Positions 46,803-59,766 of a stretch of 64,000 nucleotides of DNA are shown piece by piece; the first letter of the stretch is position 1; every line of letters starts with the position of its first letter. Source of the DNA: Trema orientale (Eukaryota; Streptophyta; Magnoliopsida; Rosales; Cannabaceae); the NCBI GenBank assembly GCA_002914845.1, contig JXTC01000003.1:3389828-3453827 (forward strand), read 5' to 3'. A model generated the notes under the pieces. That model had not been told where the DNA came from. It was given only the letters and a program-made list of their open reading frames with translations, and did no database searches. The position numbers were made by a program, and so were the translations under genes.

Positions 46803-48800
46803 GTTTGACTTGACCAATTTGCAAACTTTCTTTTCTTGTCCAGGAGCAACAAAACCTTCAAGTTGTTTCATATAGATTTACTCATCTAGATCTCTATTAA
46901 GAAAGGCTATTTTTATATCCATTTGGTGTACTTCAAGATTCTGCAGAGTAGCAATCGCAAGTATCATCCTTATAGAATTTATTCTCGTCACAGAAGAATA
47001 AGTATCAAAGTAATCTAGGCTTTCTTTTTACCTATAACCTTTGATAACAAATCTAGCATTATATTTGTCAATTGTTCTATCTGCTTTCATTTTCCTTTTG
47101 AAAGTCCATTTCGAACCAAGTAGCTTGCATCCTGGAGGAAGATCCACTAGTTCCCATGTATTGTTTTGCAAGATGGAATCAATTTTACTCTTAATGGCTT
47201 CTTTCCATAAAGGTCCCTCAACAGAGCTCACAACTTCTTGGAAGCTTTGAGGTTTACTTTTCAACACGTAAACTAAAAAATCCGGACCAAAAGATTTTTC
47301 AGTTCTCGCTCTTTTACTACGTCTAATCTTCAACGACTTGTTCTTGGTCCTAACTATCTTTAGTGATAGCCTCATAATTTCGTTTAGATGTACTAGGTTT
47401 TTTCTTAGATTTATACAGAAATTCATATTCAAAGAACGATGCATTTCTCGATTCCATTATTGTGTTATTGTGTATATCTGGGATTTGTGACTCATATACA
47501 GGAAACCGATAAGCACTACTATTATGTGCATAACTAATGAAAATGCAATCTACTACCTTTGGTCCTATTTTCATCTTTTTAGGTGTAGGTACCAATACCT
47601 TAGCAAGCCATCTCCATACTCGCAAGTATTTGTAGGAAGGCTTTTTACCTTTCCACAATTCATAAGGCGTCTTTTCTTCTTTCTTGCGGGGTACCTTATT
47701 TAAAAGGTAAGTAGCTATTAAAACAGCTTCCCCCCACATGTTCTGAGGCAACTCAGAACTTAACAGCAATGCATTCATCATCTCTTTCAAGGTACGATTT
47801 TTCCTCTCAGCAACACAATTTGACTAAGGCGGAGTGACCTCATATATTATTCTGTGTTGTGCACAGAATTCACTAAAAGGTGATTCATACTCTCTACTAC
47901 GGTCACTTCTAATCATCTTAATCTTCTTATTAAGTTGATTTTTAACCTCATTCTTATAGAGAATAAACTTCTCTATTGCTTCATTCTTGGATTTTAGCAA
48001 ATACACATAACAATATTTTGTGCTATCATCGACAAAAGTAATAAAATACTTATTGACTGCCCTTGCTTATAAAAATTTTAAATCACAAATGTCACTGTGA
48101 ATTAAATCAAGAGGTTCAGTATTTCTTTCAATAGTTTGAAAAGATGACCTTGTCAATTTTGCCTCAACACAAGTTTGATACTTATGTTTTGTATCAATTT
48201 GGAAAACGAGAATATGATTTAAGTTAAGTAATCTACGTGTAGTATCATAATTAATATGTCCTAGTCTACCATACCATAAAGTAGAAGACTCAATCAAATA
48301 AGCAGAAAAACTAGCTTTATTGATATTGGGTTTTACAGTCATTACATTGAGTTTGAACATACCCCCACATTCATATCCCTTTCCCACAAAAGACTATTTT
48401 TGGTCAATACAAATTTATCTGACTCAAACACTATGCGGAATCCGTGCTTATTCAGAAGTGAACCAGACACAAGGTTCTTACGGATATCCGGTACATACAT
48501 CATATTATTCAGAGTCAGTTCCTTCCCAGAAGTCATCTTTAGCACCACTTTGCCCGGACCTTGTACTTCAGATATAGCTGAATTACCCATGAAGAGCTTC
48601 TCCCCATTCTCTATTGGTTCAAAGGTTGTGAACAGGTCCTTGTCGGAACAAACATGCCTTGAAGCTCCAGTATCAATCTACCATTCTCTTGGATTGGACC
48701 CAATGAGGTTGACTTCAGAAACGACTGCAGATAGACTTATGTCTTCTACATCTTTTGTGATGCTATCCACCACGTTGTCTTCATTCTTCTTCTTCTTTGG
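46803..48800 (-). pseudogene. Copia-2 pol remnant (protease, integrase, partial RT)
   Basis: Minus-strand order: protease W*IDTGA near 48690-48675 (a stop inside the motif), [35 protein letters not shown], pre-integrase LGHINYDT, integrase DRSREYESPF and the [22 protein letters not shown] region, and linker VPTPKKMKIGPK. RT follows with LLGSKWTFKRKMKADRTIDKY, SLDYFDTYSSVTRI, ILAIATLQNLEVHQMD and then FLNRDLDE. The YVDD box and RNase H are absent. Confidence 0.8.
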
Positions 48801-49716
48801 AAGTCAGCAATCTGAAGCCCTGTAGCCCATCTTGTCACAGTTAAAGCATTTTCCTTAGAATTTTTATTTTTTGCCCACTCCTCCTTTAGGTCCTAGCTTG
48901 GACCCTTTCTTTGACTTGTTCTTCTTAGCCTTAGAGCTTTGATCATGCTCTACAAGATTTGCCTTTGCCCCAAACATAGTAGACGAGGCTCCTGTCTTTT
49001 CAGCATGTCTCGTCTTCTTCGATGCAGAGCCTAATAACAAGGTCTTCAACGTTTATGGCCTTTCACTTGTACTTTAAGTAGCTCTTGAAATCCTTCCATG
49101 AAGGGGGTAGCTTCTCAATAATAGTAGCTACTTGGAAGGGTTCATAAATGACCATCCCCTTTGCCTAAATCTCATGGAGAATCAACTAAAACTCCTGAAC
49201 TTAACTGATTATAATTTTAGAGCTGACCATTTTATAATCGAGGAAGCATCCCACCATAAATTTTTTGGAACCAGTATCCTCAGTTGTATGTTTATGGTCT
49301 AGTAACTCCCACAATTCCTTTGCCGTTTTCTTATTATGATATATATTATATAATGCATCGGTCAAACCATTCATTACATAGTTTCAGCATAGGTAGTCAG
49401 ATTATTTCCAAGCATCCACCGTAGCAAAAACTTGGAAATCTTGCTCATCTTCTCTGACTTTTGGAGCCTCTTCAATCAAGAACCTTGCAAGGTTCAATTT
49501 GGTCAGATAAAATAGTATTTTTTGCTGCCACATTTTGAAGTTCAACCCATTGAACTTCTCAGGCTTCTCTCCATGGTACGCTGCTGGTACCATTGGAGTC
49601 ACAAGAGGGTTTGGCACTCGAGCCACAACAGGGACTGGCACTGCAGATGCCACAGCAGGCTGTTGAGAACTAGTCGTGTTCTCAGCAATGACAATATCAG
49701 CATTGTTGTTCGCCAT
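48801..49716 (-). pseudogene. Copia-2 gag remnant
   Basis: ATG at 49716 opens MANNNADIVIAENTTSSQQ, then EKPEKFNGLNFKMWQQKILFYL with the F-x-W core intact (unlike Copia-1), then a stop after DAWK at 49402. Later pieces include a Lys-rich patch (KAKKNKSKKGSKLGPKGG) and the knuckle CFNCDKMGYRASDC near 48849-48809. Confidence 0.8.
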
Positions 49717-51657
49717 CTCTAAAATTAATCAATCAAAGATTATTAATTTCAGTACAAATTAGTTCCTAGGAAAGGCGGAGTGTTCACAAACAGGACCCGC
49801 TTAAAGTCCTGCTTCTTAGACAAAATTTTAAAGAAACTCCCAAGAAAGACGTGGAGGGGTCATAGATGCTTCCTCTTCAAACCTGGTCTCCCTAGACAGA
49901 ACACAAAATCTCCTCTACAAAAATTCCACACGAAGAATGATAGTAATAACAAAGCAGCAGAGCAATATATATACTCAAACAACTGGAATTATATATATTA
50001 CAAATAATAGCATGAAGAATTTAATAAAGATAAATTCTAACATCCAACCTAAAAAAACTTATATGAGAGCATAAAGAATTTAATAAATAAATTCTAATAT
50101 GCAACCTAGCATAAAGAATTTAATAAAATAAATTCTAACATGCAACCTAATAAAAACCTTATATAAAGAAGAATCAGTTTTAAGACTGTAGGAAATAATA
50201 ACATACAATTTATAAAGTTTCAAACAAATATAATGTGCAACATATAAGATTAGAAACGAATATAACAAACTTTAAAATAAACTTTAAGATAAATATATAA
50301 AGTTACCAAAAATTTGCTCCAAACTTCAACGGAATTTTAGTAGCACTTCGGAAACACTGATTACCGCCGAAGCTTGTGTAGGTCACAGTATCCTTAAAAC
50401 TAATTCGCTCCCTCCCCTAGAATGCTTGAGGACTTTAGCAAGCATCAGTTTCCCAGGATACAACGATGAAGAGTAGCAGGTGAAGTACCAATACCTCTAT
50501 TCTACGAACTGGATTGCTTTGAACTTCAACACACTAAAAACTCTAGCTACGAAATTCCTAAACACTCGAAGAACTTCAGCTAGTAAACGTAAGAACTCAA
50601 GAACACCCGAAAACTAGAGAAATTGTGAGAGAATGACAGAGAGAAATCAGAGAGGAATGCTTTTGATTTGGTGTGTGGAAAGAGGAGGGGAAGCTCTCTT
50701 TTTATAGTCATTTAGAGTGGGAGGTTACACACCATGCTTTCAGTTGGAATAAATCTATTAAAGCCAAATATGGTTGTTACATGGCCAAAAAATGCCCAGT
50801 ACTAATGCATGGCAGATTGAGAGTTTTATAGAAACTTCTCACTGGTTGTTACAAAGCTAACCATAGCTGTTACAAGGCCAAAACGCCTAGCACTAATTCT
50901 TGGCAGATTAAGAGTTTTCTAGTAACTCCTCACTGGCTGTTACAAAGCTAACCATGGCTGTTATAAGGCCAAAACACCTAGCACTAATCCTTGCAGATTT
51001 GGAGTTTTCTAGTAAATCCTCAATGGCTGTTACAAAGCCAAAAAGGCCTAGCACAGCCATAAAACCTTGAAGTCAAGAGAAAGGCATGGTAACTGACCAT
51101 TGAATTAAAGCTGAATTGAAAAAAAATAAATAATCTGGGCTTTAGCAAAAGGTTGGACTTACAAGGGTCCAAGTTTCGGCCTTGCATTCGTGTCCGCAGG
51201 TGCGGACACACACGAGCCCATGCAAATTCAGGCCCAAGCCCGATGATCTACACCCCCCCTGCGCGCACCTGAGAGAGCATCTATGGTAGTTATTCTTACC
51301 CCCATCATAAAACCTGGCTCTATATAAACTTCTAGGAACAAGCTTCTCCCACCAATGTGGGACTCCTTGTTTTCCTTTTTTTTTTCCAATTCCAATGGTA
51401 CACTTTTGAGCAATAATTTCTTATTCATCCGTGTACCATTTTGAGTGTGTGAATATACAAAATCGATATCCTCGCGGAAGTGAACAAGAATTCATCAAGA
51501 CCTTGCATTAGCAAGATGTGGGTCCCACTCAATTTTTAGCTTCAAAATGGTTCATGAAAATGGGTTTTATAACAAATTTAGTCTTTATAATCTAGGCATC
51601 CAAGCCTAAACCAAGCCCAAATTATTTTCTTAACCCATTTAACCCATTTTTCTAACA
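49717..51657 (-). repeat. 5' LTR and leader of Copia-2
   Basis: Parallels 7135-8850 of Copia-1. The TATA box TATAAAAAG is at 50706-50698. Leader tandem units of about 60 bp with CAACCTA anchors lie at about 50005-50165. Confidence 0.6.
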
Positions 51658-52111
51658 AATAGTTCTCTCTAAAGTAGAAGATTACATAACATCAAGACTA
51701 AATATATTTGGATCAATAATAACATACTCATCATCAACATAGATGAATTACAACAAAGAGAAACATAATGTCTCATAATTGGGTTTGTCAAGAGAGCAAC
51801 TTGGAAAGGATAACCCGAAAAAACTAAACTGCTAAATTTGTTGAGCTTGTTGCCATGATTAACCACACCAAATTGAGTGAAATCAAGTAAAAAATCGACA
51901 CTTAATCATCAAGTAATGGCCCTAAAATCCTCATTTGTCTCATATTTTTCTCTCTTGCTCTCTATTCTTTGTTGCTGTTCTTCTTTACTTATTTACTAAT
52001 GAACAAAATCTCCATGCTGCTTTTTAAAAAATAGCTGCATGTAGCCACGATGTTGCGAGTGAAGGCTCGAGCCTCCGCAGATATTTTTTAAAAGGGATAT
52101 ATATATATATG
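51658..52111. other. Intergenic, no gene seen
   Basis: No recognisable frame or element end. A more GC-rich patch near 52035-52080 is unidentified. Confidence 0.45.
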
Positions 52112-52356
52112 GGCACCAATCCAGTAGGTATAATTTTTTTACCTATCCATAGGTATTATTTTGCCCAATTAAAATTTAATATGCATGTTTTTTAATGGTA
52201 AAAATCAGAGAGAGAAAAATATTAAATAATTTATATTTATTTTTATTTTTATTTTTTCTAACTACCAAAATTATAGTAGCAGTTAGATTATGATCCAATG
52301 GCTAAAACAATACCTATAGATAAGTAAAAAAAAAAATACCTATTAAATTGAGAACC
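52112..52356 (+). mobile_element. MITE copy (GGYACCAATC family)
   Basis: Starts GGCACCAATCCAGTAGGTAT and ends TACCTATTAAATTGAGAACC (inverse of the start), with CATAGGTATTATTTTGCCC and GATTATGATCCAATGGC inside. It is the best-preserved copy in the window. Flanks are AT repeats, so the duplication cannot be read. Confidence 0.75.
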
Positions 52357-53646
52357 TATAAATATATGTGCCCTGTATTTTTGAAGAGCAGTTAACCCAT
52401 AAATATTAAAAAAAGTAAGAAAGAAAAATTGTAAGTAAATCTATAAGATCCCACTCAAAAAATTGTTTGTCCCAAAAATATATAACTCATTTCCACACAT
52501 TAATTTAGAATTTTTTTCTTTTTGTAAAAAAATAAATAAATTGGAATGAATTTAGTTAATCTAAATAGAAAAGCTAAAGAAAGCCTAAATTCAAATAGAC
52601 CAGTGCTCACCTCAAAGCTCAAGTACTTTTAATTAAATTTTTTATTAATAAAAATTCTTAATACGTTAAAAACATTTTAATTATGCTAGCCCTTCCCCAA
52701 GTATTAAAAATAGAAATCCTTCAACTTCTACTTATTTTTTCTTCTTCTCCACTAAACACGCTCAATCCTCTATTTATATTGAGAAGTTCTTTCAACTAAA
52801 GAAGTATCGTTGATCTTACTATAATTGTTATGGCTACTGTGGAGAGAGTATTATTTTCTACTATGAATCTTGTTATGAATCAGCTATATAATTGAATGAG
52901 TTATCAATAACTGAATGATATAATTTATTTGTGTATATAAATTAACAAAGATAACTTCAATTGAGTTGATAACAAGGTTATATTATATAACACAGGGCGT
53001 GAAAACCTGTCGAGAATAACTATACCATTTATTAATTATTAATTTTTGAAAATTTTGTTATAGTTTAAGTTCCCAATGGCAAAAATTTCTGACTCTATCA
53101 AGAAATTTTACATCCTTCTTATTTTTCATTTAAGTTAACTTGAACTTGGGCCAAAACCTATTATTTGTCCAAACCAGCCCACAATGTGGGTGGACCCAAC
53201 ACTAGCATTGAAGAATTTGGAGTCCACTGATCAGAATTAGCAGGAGTTGTGCAATAGCTTATTGGCTTCTTATCCAAATGGCCAATTGTTTGGTTATTAT
53301 TTGACAAATGGTCACTTTTTTTTAAATACCACTAAAAGGAATTTATCGAAAACTACCAAAATAAGTTTGTTTTATAATAAACTTATCAATATCAAACGCT
53401 ATCAAAACTGATATATTTTGTATAAAATTGATATACTAATAAAAAATTGATATATTTTACATAAAATTTATCTACTAAAAAATGGCTATTTAGCAAAATA
53501 ATGTCAGAAATGATCATTTATTAAATAGGCATAAAAAGCAGCTATTTTTAAATTGATGTGAAAAAAAGAACATTTTTTATAAATACTATAGCTTATTAGT
53601 GGATGACGATGTAGGGTATAAAAAAAAAAAAAGAAAAGGTTTATGT
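52357..53646. other. Intergenic, no gene seen
   Basis: AT-rich DNA without a recognisable gene. Confidence 0.5.
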
Positions 53647-54232
53647 CAAAAATACCTTGTGACAATTCAGCTACAAAACGACCATGCATTTCAACTTTTT
53701 TTTTTTTTATGCAACCCTATATGTTTTAAGAAATATGGAAAAACTCCTTTGAATTTGACATTTTTATTATAAAATACCTTGTAATTTGACTATTTTGAAA
53801 TCCAACCTTCTCATATAAAAAATTGGAAAAATCGTTCGAAATAAAAAAATTACCCTTAAGGATGGTAGATTTAGGTTTATATTACATTTTTACTTTGTAT
53901 TTGGATAAAAAATAGTTGTTCGGAAACTATTTTATCATTTATCATTTATCAGGTAATTTAAAAAATCACAATATTATTTCGAAATTAGTATAAATTTCTA
54001 ATTTTATTTTAAATCTAAATATACTCTTCACTACTGGTGATTTTGTCATTTTCCATTAATTTTCATAATTTTGATGATATGAAGAGGTTGAATATCAAAA
54101 ATAGTCAAATTATAAGGCTTTTTGTAATAAAAAATAAAATTCAACGGGGTTTTTCTGTATTTTTTAAAACACATGGGACTTCATAAGTGAAATACAAAGT
54201 TATTTTATGATGTTCTCTCATTTTTTGTGTGT
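53647..54232. mobile_element. MITE with long inverted arms (approximate ends)
   Basis: The left arm with GCATTTCAAC, CCCTATATGTTTTAAGAAATA, GAATTTGAC and TAATTTGACTATTTTG (about 53680-53830) is matched inverted at 54060-54215 (AAAATAGTCAAATTATAAGG, GGGGTTTTTCTGTATTTTTT, CACATGGGACTTCAT). The loop is about 230 bp. The outer ends and target duplication are unclear. Confidence 0.6.
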
Positions 54233-55030
54233 ATGTTTCCATTTTCCTTATTTTCTGATTTTAACTCTCGAAAATAAAGGATTTGGTATGTTAATCCTCA
54301 ACACTACTAAGGTAACAAAGGAGAAAAAAAATTTATCAAGAAAATCAACCAGCTAGAGGGAAAATACTTTTTATTGTTTAATACAATTTTGTGCGGTAGT
54401 ACATTATTGGATTGTATTAAAACTATATCTATATTTAAGATATATATTATAAACTTACTTTATATATATAAAAAGGATTTATTTTAAGATATAAAAAGTT
54501 TAATTGAATTTAAAAGTATTAAAACAGATTAGAAGGTAATCTCACACTTATTAAAGGAATACATAATCTCATCCAAATATTATTAAGGAAGCTATATTTG
54601 TACTCTCAAATTGTATAAAAGCATCACTTATAAACTAATCCCACTAAATAATTAAAATTTTATAATTTTAGTATAAGCACCCTTATTTTTGCTAAAACAT
54701 GCCTCTTCCTTCTACACCCTACTAAAATTGTTCACTTATCAGTGTTGGCATCCTATCTCGACTTAAAGCACCCCACCTTCGAATAAAATGATGGGCTCTA
54801 GTATCTCGGACTAAATTTTTTTAATTATTGGATTAGATCTTGACCATTTATAACGATGCATTTCCATATTATATACATTCTCATTCAAGTAGATAAGCAT
54901 GAACATGTTAGAGGGGAAAAGAAAAATTCTGGATCCCATGGATGATTTCTCCTTTATAATACTCTGATACAATACAAAATACAATGGGACAACATACTCC
55001 TACAAAGTGCTATGGCTACTGTTGGGCTAT
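54233..55030. other. Intergenic, no gene seen
   Basis: AT-rich. A GCTAT at 55026-55030 is the left target duplication of the solo LTR that follows. Confidence 0.5.
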
Positions 55031-56436
55031 TTCTGACACACAAATATCGTAAGTATACGAGTCGCAACAAGTAATATAAAAGTAAGAGAGTGTCGATCCC
55101 ACGAGGAGCGAATGAATTATAAATGCTAAGTACTAACTAAAACTAGTTTACAATTTATCCAAACGATAATAAATGGATGTTGGGAACAAAAATTATAATG
55201 CAAATTTAATATAAATGAAAATAATGGAAATTAACGCTAAACAACCAACGGTAATTTTACAACAATGATATAAAACCTAGGGATGCAATCTCTTCTCTAA
55301 CTCCTTCAATTACTAGTTTTCCTCACCGTTTAATCATCCACTTAGAATTAACAACCAGGAATTCAATAGTAATCACACATTCCTTTCCAAGATATAGGTG
55401 AAAATGCTTAAACAAGATAATATATTACTCCTAACATAAGTTGTTTAAACTTATTAAGCATATTAATTCCCATACAAGGTTGCATAGGTTACATAGATAT
55501 ATTCATATTCTATACAAACTCACCATATACTAGGCGATCCTATGTTATTCAACCTATGTCCAAACCTAACTCCCTTTTCTAAGTTCAAATGGATTTCACA
55601 CAACAATCAGTTCAATGGCCAAATGAACAGAAGTATTAAATATAAAGTAGAACAATCAACTCATCAATGGATATCAAGAACAAGTGAAAAAAATAAAGCA
55701 ATTGAATTACAATAGAGGTTTGATTACATCCTTAGAGAAAGAGCTTAGTTCATAGTTATGCAAGGAAGAACACAACAATAATAATGATATGGCTGATACA
55801 CGTCCTCCTAATTCCTTCTGCTCTTTGTTGTTTCTCCTTCAGAATCACTCTATAACTCTCTCTAACTTTGGCTGTTAGGGTTTTTACCGTCCTCTCCACA
55901 GATGAGATGAAGAAGGGTTAAATACCACAGGCAAAACTGGCCACGATCCAAAAATTCTGCAACATGTTTGCACTTTATGGCGTTGCGGTGCTAAATTTAG
56001 CGCCACAGTGTCAAGACGTCGAAAATGTGACACTGCAGTGCCGAATGGTGGCGCTGCGGTGCCACAAAAGCTTAGGAGATGGCGCCCCGGTGCCACGGAA
56101 TAAATAACGTTGTGCCGTGCACTTGGCGCTAGGTTTCTGGAACTTTCAGCTCTGCGGCGCCATTTTGGCACTGCAATGCCCACTTTTTACCTAGTTTTCT
56201 CCATCTGATGGTGCTGCTTCACTCTACTGAGACTGATTTTTCTTGTCTTTGCTCGAAATTGGTCTAAATTACCTCGATTAAACCTCAATTTCTCTTCAAA
56301 AATCGGTATTCTCTAGTTCATAACTCTTCACCTGAAATATATACTAAAAACAACAAAATCGTATAAAAAGAGCTCAAAGACGAGTAATTCATAAGCTTGA
56401 AAGGATAGTAAAGTTAAGTGTATAATCCACTTAACA
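55031..56436 (-). mobile_element. Solo gypsy-type LTR, 5-bp target duplication
   Basis: On the minus strand it starts TGTTAAGTGGATTATAC at 56436 and ends near GTGTCAGAA at 55031. GCTAT occurs at 55026-55030 and 56437-56441. No primer site or coding sequence adjoins it. Its tail (GTGGGATCGACACTCTC, TTGTTGCGACTCGTA) matches the style of the LTR ending at 45404. It holds about seven GGCRCYGCRGYGCC-like GC palindromes at 55978-56180. Confidence 0.75.
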
Positions 56437-56761
56437 GCTATATACAAGAGCAAAAGTCTAGCTCTTGAAAGAAATTATCCAAATATTTTTTTTTGAAAAA
56501 AAGGATTAAAGGAAAATAAGAATGAAGATAAGCGATGAGATGAATTGTTTTTTTTTTCTTTTTTTTCTTTTCTATAAATATCCAAACGAAGTAGCTTAGT
56601 GAGAAAAACTAAGAATCAAGAAAGTAGAGTAAAAATTTGATATCAATCTAGGGCAAATAATACACAAAACTATTTATTTATAAAACACTTTTCCAAAATT
56701 TCACTCAATTTTTAGACCCATAAACTGATTCATTTCGATTCTTTAAGACTTTCTTCATAGA
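56437..56761. other. Short spacer, no gene seen
   Basis: T-rich and A-rich tracts only. Confidence 0.45.
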
Positions 56762-58930
56762 AGGTGGTGTTTGGTTGAGGTTAATAGGTTTTGGAATGAA
56801 ATTCTCATAGGAAATTATGGAGAATATGAGTATTTTGGGTCCAATTTACTTTTGTAGTAGTATTTTACAGATTTACTTTTCTAGTAATAATTTTTTACAT
56901 TTGTAGTAGTTTGGGAGAGAGAAAATTTTATCATTCCAATATTGTCCATCCATCCACTTTTTTTCCGATGAGATATACATCTCTTTTTAGGTGAGAAGTG
57001 TTTCTCACTTTCCTTTTTTTTTTTCTACTTTCTTTTTCTGGCAGGTCCCTTCTTTTCTTTATTTTCCCCACCTCACAATGTAGAAACTCGCCTCATCACT
57101 AACTTTTCTTTCTTTTCTTTCTTTTTATTTTTTTTTAATAAACTTTTCTTATTTTTTCAAACAAAGCTCCGCTGATGGCTTCCAAAGAGAGAAGGAAGCT
57201 TTGTGAGTTAGATATCTTCCCAAAATAAATAATGAGAAAATAGAGAGAGAGGAAGAAGAGGAAAAGAAAGTTGAGAAGTGATCTGGTGTGATAGAGTCTA
57301 GGAAAGTTAGTTGCGGTTAGGGTCCCTGGATAAAGACATTGTCGTGATAGGAGAGGCCTCAACGATGAGGTTGCTCATGACTTCTAGAGAGAGAAATAAG
57401 ATTTATGAGATATAGATCTTCCATAAATGAATAATGGGAAAATAGAGAGAGAGAAAGAGAGAGAGAGAAAGAGAGAGAGAGAGGAAGTTAGGGAGTGATC
57501 TAATGATAGAGTCAGAGAAGTATTTGTGTGGGTGTATAAACATTAGTCACAATTTTATGACTGATGATTACAATTTATTTTACATCATTACAAATATTGT
57601 GAGTTTTTGAAGAATTGGGCAATGTCACAATTTTGTGACTGATGGTCACATATGTCAGAAATTTTGTGGTACATTATGATTAGAAGTAGTTAGAAATTTG
57701 TGTGACTATATATCATAATATTTATGACACCTTTTCTATATATCACAATATTTATAACACATTTCCAGTTATGTTTTCTATTGTTATGTTAGTCACATTT
57801 TTGTTATAAGTTGTCACAATGTAGTAACTAATAGTTACATTTTGTTTTACATCGTTACGAATATTTATAAATTTTTTTTTTCTTTTCAAAACATGGATAG
57901 AGTTTTCTTGAATTTCAATCCCGTTACGTACAACAAATCATGGACCAGAGAGTCATTCTAGAAGCCATGTGCAACATCAGTAGATTGTTTTGAGATATGT
58001 GACTAGTGTATATGATGTAGCGTCACACATGTTATGACTCATGGTCACAAATTTTATGATCGTTATAATTTATGATAAACTCTTATTTAATATATGCATC
58101 TAGTTTAAGAGTTTCATGTTTGTGATGAGTGATAATAAAGGATAGAAAACCCGATACTCTATTCATTTTGATTTGTTTAGTCACACCCTTTTTATCTTCT
58201 TCGTACACTAATAGTCATATTTAGTTTCTACTTCAAAAAACAAATTAGTCATATTTAGTGTAACTAAGAGTTACATATTTGTGATTGGTGGTAATAAAAG
58301 ATAAATAACCTGATACTTGATTCATTTTGATTTGTATAGCCACAAACGTTTTATCTTCTTCATATACTAAGAGTCACATGTTTGTGACGGACAGTAACAA
58401 AAGATAGAGAACCTGTCATTTAATATCCACTTCTTCTTCTTCTTCCTCGGTCATCACTAATCTTCCTTCCTTTAAATTCGAATAAACAAACAAATGCATC
58501 ACTTATTGCACAATTGATTTTTTTTCTCCCTCAAAAAACAAACGAAAAGTAAACGAAAAAATAGGAAAAAACAAAACCAAAACTTCCATTACCAGTTGCC
58601 AGTTCTCATGTTTTTTTCAAAAGTTCTGACAAGATCCACTCTAATCAAAGGGTTTTTTTGGATATTTTGTTGGCTAAGGACTCCTAGAAATGAGATTCTG
58701 AAAATTGCTACTAAAAAAGTAATTGGAGCCAGAACACCCCTATTTCCCATAATTTCCCAATTCTGATTCCTAAGTAAAGCCCATTCTATTATTTGGTTTA
58801 GTTTTCAAGTACTGAAAGCCCATTCCAATTGTAATTATTATTCACCTACTTAACTGAATACTTATTCCTAAATAAAACTGATTGAAAGAGTATTCCATTC
58901 CAATCTAATTTACTCGTGCCCAAAGGTGCC
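56760..58930. mobile_element. Putative DNA element with inverted ends and GTCACA repeats
   Basis: The left end AAGGTGGTGTTTGGTTGAGG...TTTTGGAATGAAATTCTC resembles the inverted right end AAGGCACCTTTGGGCACGAG...TTGGAATGGAATACTC. The interior carries an array of short repeats (see 57548-58420) and no coding region. No target duplication is visible, so the boundaries are tentative. Confidence 0.45.
57548..58420. repeat. Degenerate GTCACA / TGTGAC repeat array
   Basis: Phrases such as GTCACAATTTTATGACTGATG and GTCACAATTTTGTGACTGATGG recur, with TTACATCATTACAAATATT repeated as TTACATCGTTACGAATATT. A second set, TGTTTGTGAT-N-AGTGATAATAAAGGATAG...GATTTGTTTAGTCACA, recurs about 155 bases further on. 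GTCACA and TGTGAC form frequent small palindromes. Confidence 0.65.
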
Positions 58931-59646
58931 TTCCTCTTTCATTAAAAAAAAGTGCCTTATTCTTTTCTCTCTTCTATCGAATTTGCAGTGAAGGCCCAGT
59001 CCTGTTTGCCCCTCCTCGTTGTAGTAGAAGGAGATCAGGTCTAGTTCCACAGACCTCAGACGAAACATAACTGGAAATTAGCTCTAGTTTTCTTGTGATT
59101 TTAATCACTAAATTTAGTTTCAAAAGAGTTGGGCGAATACGAGTAATACTTCAAAGTTTGACAAATCATAGTGAATCAAGTTCCTCGCATGCTTTGGCTT
59201 TGGTTGATTATCAAATTAAGTTCTTTTTTTTCCTTGGTATTCATTTGCATGCTGTGATTTATTTATTTTTTTTTGGTTTATACTTTTTGATTTTTTTTTC
59301 TTTTTCTATATATAATATATTGTTTGGTATAACTTACTTGATGTCATCTTGTTTTCTTTTTAAATATATTAATTGTTATGATTACTAATAGTTATACTGT
59401 GCATATTACTAAAAATTTAGTTTTAAACTGTTGTAGTTTTCAAGTGATCATCGTTTCTATATATCCTTTTTTTATATTTAGAATTTAATGTGTTTGTTTG
59501 GAATATAATTTAGAATGTACATGTCTCTTTGTTTGGAATTAATATGACAATAAGATTCATTTATTTATGACAATATGGTTTATAATGGATTGTCTTGGAG
59601 TCTTTGAGATATTGTTGAGTTGTGTTCTCATTATTAATGTAAGGTT
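58931..59646. other. Region upstream of hAT pseudogene
   Basis: No gene recognised. It may include the old promoter/5' part of the hAT element. I could not find its terminal repeats. Confidence 0.4.
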
Positions 59647-59723
59647 ATGGAGGAAGTAGTGGACACTCATACCAAGAACCCAACCCAATATGAGAATCCA
59701 ACCCAAAACAAAACCAACAGAGC

Positions 59724-59766
<43 letters not shown>

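Larger units (their letters stand above)
46803..51657 (-). mobile_element. Copia-2: 3'-truncated Ty1/copia retrotransposon, same family as Copia-1
   Basis: The LTR starts TGTTAGAAA at 51657 on the minus strand, gag ATG is at 49716, pol follows, and similarity is lost near 46803 within RT (after KVCKLVKS). There is no RNase H or 3' LTR. It reaches about 100 residues further into RT than Copia-1. It contains many stops. Confidence 0.85.

Noticed and set aside
55884..56183. 99-codon Arg/Ala-rich minus frame
   Set aside because: Entirely within the solo LTR and caused by its GC palindromes.
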